Source: Candidatus Peribacterales bacterium
GTDB lineage: Bacteria; Patescibacteriota; Gracilibacteria; Peribacterales; Peribacteraceae
Length of the DNA stretch: 19,833 bases
Reading direction: 5' to 3'
Assembly (NCBI GenBank): GCA_021731345.1
Contig: JAKFXO010000022.1
Location: forward strand, 1-19,833
The position numbers and the translations under genes are program-made. Below the pieces are notes generated by a model. That model did no database searches. It saw only the letters and a program-made list of their open reading frames with translations, and was not told the origin of the DNA. This document shows positions 14,230-19,833 of this stretch, piece by piece (position 1 is the first letter of the stretch; each line of letters opens with the position of its first letter).

Positions 14230-15372
14230 ATGCGCATTGCTCTCTTTTCCTCGACGGCGGACGCAAAAAATGGCTACGGCAATATCACCGTTGAGCTCTG
14301 CCGTGCCTTCAAAGCACTGGGCACTGAGTTCACGCTTTTTCTCCCCGAAGCAGAGAAGAAGTTTGCTTTGCAGTACATCCCGGATATTCCAACCGAATTC
14401 TGTCTTCCGCCGTACATCTTCGAACTCAAGAATCCGAAGTCGCTTCTGCACCTCAAAAATATCGATCTCTCTGGATACGATGTCGTCCATTCCATTTTGG
14501 ATTTCCCATACTGCGTGATGGCTGCACGTTTGGCGCAAAAATATAAGAAGCCTTTCATCATGGGTTCGCAGGGAACATACGGAGTCGTGCCACTTCTTCG
14601 GTTTCCAGATCGACTCGCGCTTGAATTCGCGTACGGACAGGCGAAGAAAATCATCGTACCGAGTGAATTTACAAAAGACATCATCCTGAAGCACACGAAA
14701 AAACAGTACGAGATCGACGTCGTGCATAACGGCGTGAACTTTGAACGCTTCGCAGCCCCTTGCGATGCATCGGCTATTCGCGTCAAGTATTCAGGTAAGA
14801 CAATCTACCTCACCGTCGGTGGACTGAAAGAAAGGAAAGGCCAAGACCTCGTCATCGAATCTCTTCAGATTCTCAAGAAGTCATATCAGGATTTCGTCTA
14901 CATTCTTGTCGGTGCCGGTGAGTGGAAAAGTGTTCTGGAGGCGAAAGCCAAAGAGTGTGGGGTCGACAGCCACGTCGTATTTGCAGGGAGTCAGGATAGT
15001 GATGCACTCGTTGCGTACTTCCATGCGTGTGATGTCTACGTGCACACGCCGAAGGTGGTGAATTACAACTTCGAAGGCTTCGGCATTGTGTATCTGGAAG
15101 CCGGAGCATGTAGTAAGCCGAGTGTCGCTACTGACGCTGGGGGAGTGGCGGATGCCGTCATTGACGGTGAGACCGGTGTCATCCTCAAAGATGGAGACAC
15201 GGAGGGCATTGCGGCAGCACTCCTCAAGTTTTCTCGGGATCCGCTCTACCGTAAGCGTCTTGGTGATGCAGGCAAGGAATATGCAAGAGGTCACGATTGG
15301 TCGCTCATTGCCCGCAGGTACATGGGATACTATCTGGAGATCCTCGGGCGCCCGGTAAAGGCTACCCGCTAG
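14230..15372 (+). CDS. GT4 family glycosyltransferase
   Basis: The 380-residue GT-B retaining enzyme starts MRIALFSSTADAKNGYGNITVEL with the glycine-rich first loop. SEFTKDIILKH follows at the end of the acceptor domain, then VVHNGVNFERF. In the donor domain LTVGGLKERKGQDLVIESLQIL binds the nucleotide, and FEGFGIVYLEAGACSKPSVATDAGGVADAV contains a complete EX7E motif (Glu of EGFGIVYLE). The length is typical. An in-frame ATG at 14200 lies within the previous gene; ATG 14230 directly follows a TATAAT/N7 element and matches the family N-terminus. Donor and acceptor are unknown. It lies between the C-methyltransferase and the RfbE-like epimerase, so it may transfer the modified deoxysugar, but this is only contextual. 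Confidence 0.92.
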   Translation: MRIALFSSTADAKNGYGNITVELCRAFKALGTEFTLFLPEAEKKFALQYIPDIPTEFCLPPYIFELKNPKSLLHLKNIDLSGYDVVHSILDFPYCVMAARLAQKYKKPFIMGSQGTYGVVPLLRFPDRLALEFAYGQAKKIIVPSEFTKDIILKHTKKQYEIDVVHNGVNFERFAAPCDASAIRVKYSGKTIYLTVGGLKERKGQDLVIESLQILKKSYQDFVYILVGAGEWKSVLEAKAKECGVDSHVVFAGSQDSDALVAYFHACDVYVHTPKVVNYNFEGFGIVYLEAGACSKPSVATDAGGVADAVIDGETGVILKDGDTEGIAAALLKFSRDPLYRKRLGDAGKEYARGHDWSLIARRYMGYYLEILGRPVKATR

Positions 15373-15385
15373 AGCCTTCCTGTCC

Positions 15386-15391
15386 TACACT
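15386..15391 (+). promoter_or_regulatory. Putative -10 hexamer before the RfbE-like gene
   Basis: TACACT lies in the 26-nt gap after the GT4 stop, exactly 7 nt (GGGCGGC) before ATG 15399. The same hexamer and spacing occur at 5020 and, on the other strand, at 10832. No -35 is recognised. Confidence 0.5.
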
Positions 15392-15398
15392 GGGCGGC

Positions 15399-16436
15399 AT
15401 GAAGAAGGTTCTGATCACAGGTGGCGCCGGTTTCATCGGCGTCAATGCAGCTAAGCGTTTCCTCGGCGCAGGGCATAGCGTCACTGTGCTTGATAATCTC
15501 TCCCGAAAGGGTACGGATATCAACGCAAAGTTCCTTGAAGACAACTTCAAAGGAAAATACACGTTCGTGAAGGCGGACATCAGAACGGATAACGATGTCC
15601 TGAAGAAACTGGCCGCAGAGAATGATGTCATTCTTCACCTTGCAGCGCAGGTTGCAGTGACAACGTCGGTCACTGACCCGCGTACGGACTTCGATATCAA
15701 TGCACTTGGTACGTTTAACGTTCTTGAAGCTGCTCGTGCTGCGAAGATCAAGCCTGCCGTGATCTACGCGTCTACAAACAAGGTCTACGGAGGACTGGAG
15801 CACATGCCCGCAGTCGAAGATGGCAACCGTGTGAAGTTCAAAGACGCCAGGTCAGGTGTGGATGAAGAGTGCCCAATGGATTTCCACTCGCCGTATGGAT
15901 GTAGCAAAGGTGCTGCAGATCAGTACGTCCGTGACTACGCACGCCTCTACGATATGAAGACGGTCGTGTTCCGCCAGTCGTGCATCTTTGGCCCGCATCA
16001 GCTTGGTGTCGAGGACCAGGGATGGGTTGCGTGGTTCCTCATTGCTGCCATGTTCAAGCGTCCTGTGACGGTCTATGGCACAGGAAAGCAGGTGCGTGAT
16101 CTTTTGTATGTTGATGACCTCGTCGATCTGTATGAAAAAGCCGTCGAGAACATCGATGCCGTTTCCGGACAGGTGTTCAACGCTGGCGGAGGCATGAAGA
16201 ACAGTCTTTCACTCCTCGAATTCCTCGGCATGATCGATACAGACTTACATATGCCGATGCAGTACACCTTCTCGGACTGGCGCCCTGGTGATCAACCGAT
16301 CTTTGTGAGCGATAACGCGAAAGCGAAGAAGCTTCTTGGCTGGGAACCAAAGACGGACGTGCGAAAAGGCATCGTGAACCTTGTGCAGTGGCTCACAGAG
16401 AACAAGTCGATGCTCGAGCAGTTCTACAAACGGTAA
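15399..16436 (+). CDS. CDP-paratose/tyvelose 2-epimerase-like SDR (RfbE family)
   Basis: The 345-residue extended SDR has GGAGFIG (8-14), VLDNLSRKGTDIN (30-42), DIRTDNDV (60-67), HLAAQVAVTTSVTDPRTDFDIN (80-101) and YASTNKVYGGLE (123-134). FHSPYGCSKGAADQYVRDYAR supplies catalytic Tyr166 and Lys170; DQGWVAWF and GTGKQVRDLLYVDDL follow. From memory, these blocks follow Salmonella RfbE, which inverts C-2 of CDP-paratose to CDP-tyvelose through a transient 4-keto intermediate, far better than GalE. RfbE-like proteins also occur outside known paratose clusters, so the CDP-linked substrate is not certain here. With ColD and Gmd in the window, a GDP-linked or 3,6-dideoxy substrate is plausible. The frame is open back to 15297, but ATG 15399 precedes the first strand and follows TACACT-N7. 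The last 13 nt overlap the convergent glycosyltransferase. Confidence 0.82.
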   Translation: MKKVLITGGAGFIGVNAAKRFLGAGHSVTVLDNLSRKGTDINAKFLEDNFKGKYTFVKADIRTDNDVLKKLAAENDVILHLAAQVAVTTSVTDPRTDFDINALGTFNVLEAARAAKIKPAVIYASTNKVYGGLEHMPAVEDGNRVKFKDARSGVDEECPMDFHSPYGCSKGAADQYVRDYARLYDMKTVVFRQSCIFGPHQLGVEDQGWVAWFLIAAMFKRPVTVYGTGKQVRDLLYVDDLVDLYEKAVENIDAVSGQVFNAGGGMKNSLSLLEFLGMIDTDLHMPMQYTFSDWRPGDQPIFVSDNAKAKKLLGWEPKTDVRKGIVNLVQWLTENKSMLEQFYKR

Positions 16437-17575
16437 ATCTCTTCAAGTTTCTGAAGCATCGTCGGAAGTCCGAAGTGTTCGGTCATTCTTTTGCGTGCTG
16501 CAGCTCCGAATGCCGGAAGTTCAGCAGCATTGTTCACGCACCATTCCATTTTTTCTCGCCATGCCTGCTCATTCAGCGGATCAATGATCCATCCGTTGAC
16601 GCCATCGTGCACGGATTCCTTCGCGCCACCCCACGATGTCGCGATGACCGGACGCTCTAAGGCCATGGCCTCAAGGCAGACGGTCGGAAAACAGTCTAAG
16701 CACCTCGAAGGCACTAAAACGACGTCTGCAGCAGCATATTGCAGCTTCATGTCGTCGGTCGATTGATTGTAAAAGATGTGCATTCGGTCTTTTACGGCTG
16801 CAAATTCATCCGAAAATCTGTCACCGGCAAGTACAAGGTCGGCGTTGCTTGGCAGTGTCGCTGCAACCAAGGTTGAACCCTTATCCACACCCATGCGTCC
16901 GGCAAGGAGGAATAGAAATTTGTACTGCGGAAGCTTGAGTTTTACGCGCGCGTCGGATTTTGTGATGCTTGGTTTCCAAAATTCGAGGTCGATACCGTTA
17001 TGCAGAGTTTGAAGGTTCGTGAGTCCGCGTTTTTCCAAGTAATTTTTTAGCGCATCGCTTACTGTGAGGACTTTGTTCGCAGATTTCAGGAAATATGTGA
17101 TGAGAATGTTGCGGAAAGGGTTCCAGCTCCACTTGTGCCTCTTGGCTTCTGTAAGCCATAAATTATTTTCAAAGCCGCGAACCTTGCCATACGCGACGTG
17201 CGAAACGTCATGGCAGGTCACGATAAGTTTCATGCCACGTTTTTTCACCGTCGGCATCCATCCGTATCCTATTTGCCTGGAAATTGTGTGCGCATGAACG
17301 ACGTTTGGCTTGAACGTATCGATATGTTTCAGAACTGCGTGGTCACGGGAGGCCGAAAAGACCGATCGCCAGTGTGCCCACCTCTCGGACTTTGGTGTTG
17401 TCGTCAGAATCTGTACGCCATCGATGTTTTTTGGAAGTGTTTCAGCCTTTGCTGCTGACAGAATTGCGACGTCGTGCCCTTCTTTTCGCTGGCCACGCGC
17501 AATTTCGGTCACGATGCGTCCTGTGCCACCGAGTGTGTAGGGCGGAATGCCGTCGACGATATGGAGAATCCTCAT
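16424..17575 (-). CDS. GT4 family glycosyltransferase
   Basis: The 383-residue GT-B enzyme begins MRILHIVDGIPPYTLGGTGRIV, with the glycine-rich loop binding the acceptor or phosphate. VVHAHTISRQIG, VTCHDVSHVA, LTVSDALKNYL and LHNGIDLEFW follow. The donor domain has FLLAGRMGVDKGS and DCFPTVCLEAMALERPVIATSWGGAKESV. In this EX7E motif the first Glu is replaced by Asp (DCFPTVCLE), a conservative change; the second Glu is kept. Length is normal. The start ATG overlaps the flippase stop (ATGA), so it is the third visible gene of the minus-strand unit entering from the right edge. Its end overlaps the convergent RfbE-like gene. The sugar specificity is unknown. Confidence 0.92.
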   Translation of the reverse strand: MRILHIVDGIPPYTLGGTGRIVTEIARGQRKEGHDVAILSAAKAETLPKNIDGVQILTTTPKSERWAHWRSVFSASRDHAVLKHIDTFKPNVVHAHTISRQIGYGWMPTVKKRGMKLIVTCHDVSHVAYGKVRGFENNLWLTEAKRHKWSWNPFRNILITYFLKSANKVLTVSDALKNYLEKRGLTNLQTLHNGIDLEFWKPSITKSDARVKLKLPQYKFLFLLAGRMGVDKGSTLVAATLPSNADLVLAGDRFSDEFAAVKDRMHIFYNQSTDDMKLQYAAADVVLVPSRCLDCFPTVCLEAMALERPVIATSWGGAKESVHDGVNGWIIDPLNEQAWREKMEWCVNNAAELPAFGAAARKRMTEHFGLPTMLQKLEEIYRL

Positions 17576-18885
17576 GCTGGCTTACGTAGGAGCCTCGTAA
17601 AGATGTAGAACGTCACAAGAAGCGGTGTCATTTGACCGATGAAGTAGGTCAGTAGGAAAGTGACCGGCGGCGGGAAGATATGAATGAGTATCAGCATCGC
17701 TACAATCATGAATACCCAGTTTAAAAGTCCGATAATGATGGAAAGTTCAGTGCGTCGGTACAGCCTGAGGATTGGCGAGTTGGCGATGCATAGTGAATTG
17801 ACGAGCAAGATGAGCAGCAACCACAGTGTCATCGGAATTGCGTCCCAGTATTCAGCGCCGTAGAACCAAATGATGATAGGAGAGAATGCGATGGCAGCAC
17901 CAAGCGAGAGAACCGCATGGAAAGCGAGCGCATGCTTAATGAGTTTTGCAGCATTTTTCCGTACCACCTGCGTTCCCTCCGCCATCATCTTGCCAAACGC
18001 AGCTGTTGAAAGGTCTCCGGCTTGTGGCAGAAGTATGCTTCTTGGCACATTGGCGAGCTGTACACCGATTTTTGCAATACCGATGAATGATGCCGGTACG
18101 AAGAGTGAGAAGAGGAAAAAGAGCCCCTGCGGGAAGAAGTTTCCGATCGTTTTATCTGCGGTAATGACAAGCCCCTGCACCAAATACTGACTGCTTTCAC
18201 GGAACGGCACACGGAGTGTTTCACGGATGCCCGGAAGTCCGTGTTTTCGTGCCACGATACGGAGAGTGATGAGTGAAATAGGGAGGAAGAAGAAGCTCAC
18301 CGCAAGTTGTGTCAGGAGAAGCGTCCAAATCTTTCCGCCGAGAAGTAGTGCGATGACCGCGAGACCGAGATACGAAAGATTTGCAGCTTGTTCCAAGAAT
18401 ACTTTTAGACGGATGCGGCGCAGCGACTGCAAAATGATGAGTGTCATACTGTTCCAAATCTCACTGATCTGGAAAAAACACAAAATGCGCGCGTATTTTC
18501 CGATTTCCGGTGAACCGTACAGATAGTGCGAGAGTCGTGGCAGCACAGTCGCGAGAATGACGAGCAGGACGACGTTAACAGAAGCGACGGTGATGAAATT
18601 TGAGAGTACTGCAGCCTGTGCATGACGATCTTTCTTGCCGTAGGCTTCCGAGAAAAAGACGTACAGAGACTGCCCCTGTCCAATATTGAAGAATGCGCTG
18701 AAAGTGCCCGCAAAAGCTACGACAACGGCGTAGAGGCCATATTTCTCAACACCAAGAAGGCGTGCAAAAGCGATGGAACTGACGAAGCCGGCCGCCATCA
18801 GCACCATCGACCCAGCTTGGATCGTGAGGACGTCACGCACGAACGGAAGTTTACGCAGGCCTAAGATGTAGCGGGCGGGATTCAT
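17572..18885 (-). CDS. Wzx-like oligosaccharide flippase (polysaccharide biosynthesis membrane protein)
   Basis: The 437-residue, highly hydrophobic protein has about 12 predicted transmembrane helices. Its N-terminus, FVRDVLTIQAGSMVLMAAGFVSSIAFARLLGVEKYGLYAVV, is the standard opening of the MOP/MATE-superfamily polysaccharide transporters. ISLITLRIV, ASFIGIAKIGVQLANVPRSILLP and a helical hairpin-rich C-terminal half follow. Members move undecaprenyl-pyrophosphate-linked repeat units from the cytoplasmic to the outer face. It overlaps AsnB upstream and the glycosyltransferase downstream by ATGA. No Wzy polymerase, chain-length regulator or ligase is visible in the window, so the fate of the flipped unit is open; the GT-C protein is the only other integral membrane enzyme. 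Length and topology fit Wzx well. Confidence 0.85.
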   Translation of the reverse strand: MNPARYILGLRKLPFVRDVLTIQAGSMVLMAAGFVSSIAFARLLGVEKYGLYAVVVAFAGTFSAFFNIGQGQSLYVFFSEAYGKKDRHAQAAVLSNFITVASVNVVLLVILATVLPRLSHYLYGSPEIGKYARILCFFQISEIWNSMTLIILQSLRRIRLKVFLEQAANLSYLGLAVIALLLGGKIWTLLLTQLAVSFFFLPISLITLRIVARKHGLPGIRETLRVPFRESSQYLVQGLVITADKTIGNFFPQGLFFLFSLFVPASFIGIAKIGVQLANVPRSILLPQAGDLSTAAFGKMMAEGTQVVRKNAAKLIKHALAFHAVLSLGAAIAFSPIIIWFYGAEYWDAIPMTLWLLLILLVNSLCIANSPILRLYRRTELSIIIGLLNWVFMIVAMLILIHIFPPPVTFLLTYFIGQMTPLLVTFYIFTRLLRKPA

Positions 18886-19833
18886 GCGTCGTAGACGGTT
18901 TCAAACCAGTGGTGCAGCTGCGTGATATTCGCAAGCGGATGCAAATTGTAGCGGGTTTTGGCTTTATGCTCCTCAAACATCTGACGAAGCATCTTGGTAT
19001 CGAAATATTCATTGATGCGCTTACCTTCAAGCGCTTCTTCTACGAGCGGTGCGCACTCTCGGCGAATCCACTTGGCGAGCGGGGGATAGAACGATGCCTT
19101 TTTCAGAGTGAAGAGGTGTACAGGAAGAATGTTTTGATACGTATCCTTCAAGAGTGCTTTCGTACGGTTCATTTCGACATGCCAACTGCTTGGTGTTGCG
19201 TGCGACCATGCGATGACGCGTGGGTCGAGGAACGGAACGCGGCACTCAAGTCCGCTTCCCATGGTCACTGCATCGGCAAGTTTCAATGATTCGTCGACAA
19301 GCCACAGATGTCGGTCGACTTCCATCAGCTTTCGGACCGAGTCACCGGAGACTCGCGCAAAATGTTCGGAGAATTTCTGCGAGACGGCGTCTTCAACAAA
19401 CCAATTTCCTTTCACAATTGACCGCGTCTCGGCCATTGGCCTCGCAAGCAGGCGTTCTGCTAAATCAGCCCCAGGAGCCATTTTGAGCACGTCTGCAGGC
19501 TGCCCTGTCAGTGTTCCTGCAAGTCCGCGGAGTGAAGATGGCATCCATTGGAGCATTGAGAGAATCTTTGTGATGCGGTACCGAGGATAACCTCCAAAAA
19601 GTTCATCGCCACCGGCACCCGAAAGCACCACGTCCGCTTTTTTCTTCGCCATTTTAGAGAGCGCAAACTGTGCGACCGACACCGCATCAGAGTTTGGCAT
19701 ATCGAGCGCGCGCGATGTGTCACGATACATACTTCGATACTGCTCAGCGGTGAGTGCGAGTTCCTCATGATCAGTGCCGTAGTACTTTGCAGTCATTTGT
19801 GCGAGCTCCGCGTCTCTGTTGAAGCGCGCGGCG
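18882..19833 (-). CDS. Asparagine synthase-like amidotransferase, C-terminal part (cut by right edge)
   Basis: The frame is open from the stop at 18882 to the right edge, at least 316 codons; an internal ATG at 19796 is not the start, since AARFNRDAELAQ continues upstream in frame. The visible part is the ATP-dependent synthetase domain: DVVLSGAGGDELFGGYPRYRI, the pyrophosphatase-type motif of class B asparagine synthetases, MEVDRHLWLVDESLKLADAVTMGSGLECRVPFLDPRVIAWS, and RTKALLKDTYQNILP. The N-terminal glutaminase domain and the SGGxDS loop would be outside. Such proteins in polysaccharide clusters (WbpS-type) can amidate uronic acids instead of aspartate. With a likely UDP-ManNAcA pathway nearby, that role is plausible but unproven; ordinary asparagine synthesis is the alternative. 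Confidence 0.88.
   Translation of the reverse strand, partial: AARFNRDAELAQMTAKYYGTDHEELALTAEQYRSMYRDTSRALDMPNSDAVSVAQFALSKMAKKKADVVLSGAGGDELFGGYPRYRITKILSMLQWMPSSLRGLAGTLTGQPADVLKMAPGADLAERLLARPMAETRSIVKGNWFVEDAVSQKFSEHFARVSGDSVRKLMEVDRHLWLVDESLKLADAVTMGSGLECRVPFLDPRVIAWSHATPSSWHVEMNRTKALLKDTYQNILPVHLFTLKKASFYPPLAKWIRRECAPLVEEALEGKRINEYFDTKMLRQMFEEHKAKTRYNLHPLANITQLHHWFETVYDA

Noticed and set aside
16424..17575. Inactive glycosyltransferase because of the altered EX7E motif
   Set aside because: The first Glu is replaced by Asp, a conservative change, and all other GT4 blocks are intact, so inactivity is not supported.

Overview
The window is a dense glycan-assembly locus: 16 protein-coding genes (two cut by the window edges) fill almost every base, and all but one of the intact genes have a recognisable surface-polysaccharide role. 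No rRNA, tRNA, CRISPR array, insertion sequence or phage gene is seen. TGA ends six genes in ordinary contexts, so the code is standard and the TGA-recoding lineages (Absconditabacteria, Gracilibacteria) are unlikely. Base composition is moderate, Shine-Dalgarno motifs are nearly absent, and several genes have a -10 hexamer immediately before the start codon, which points to leaderless mRNAs. A Patescibacteria/CPR member of the Peribacteria/Peregrinibacteria type would fit, but that is a low-confidence guess made without any marker gene.

Layout. (A) Minus strand, 4967 to 1: ColD-like GDP-4-keto-6-deoxymannose 3-dehydratase, GDP-mannose 4,6-dehydratase, a divergent second Gmd-like paralogue, FkbM methyltransferase, and a glycosyltransferase cut by the left edge. 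(B) Plus strand, 5033 to 8874: GT4 glycosyltransferase, UDP-GlcNAc 2-epimerase, GT-C type membrane glycosyltransferase. (C) Minus strand, 10819 to 8864: GT2 glycosyltransferase and a WecC-like nucleotide-sugar dehydrogenase. (D) Plus strand, 10846 to 16436: Gfo/Idh oxidoreductase, SDR epimerase, TylCIII-type C-methyltransferase, GT4 glycosyltransferase, RfbE-like (CDP-paratose/tyvelose 2-epimerase-like) SDR. (E) Minus strand, right edge to 16424: asparagine synthase-like amidotransferase (partial), Wzx-like flippase, GT4 glycosyltransferase. Units A/B and C/D diverge from very short promoter regions; B/C and D/E converge with overlapping 3' ends.

How the genes may work together (inference): Gmd makes GDP-4-keto-6-deoxymannose, and the ColD-like enzyme, whose PLP lysine is replaced by histidine, removes the 3-OH to give a GDP-4-keto-3,6-dideoxyhexose. 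The RfbE-like SDR belongs to a family that epimerises C-2 of 3,6-dideoxyhexoses. Together they suggest a 3,6-dideoxyhexose-containing (colitose/tyvelose/paratose-type) glycan, possibly C-methylated by the TylCIII-type enzyme. WecB plus the dehydrogenase could supply UDP-ManNAcA, which the AsnB-like protein might amidate. The GT4, GT2 and GT-C enzymes would assemble the unit and the Wzx-like protein would flip it.

The points most worth attention are the His-for-Lys 3-dehydratase, its pairing with an RfbE-like epimerase, the tandem Gmd paralogue lacking the arginine-rich cofactor loop, and the repeated -10/N6-9/start architecture.
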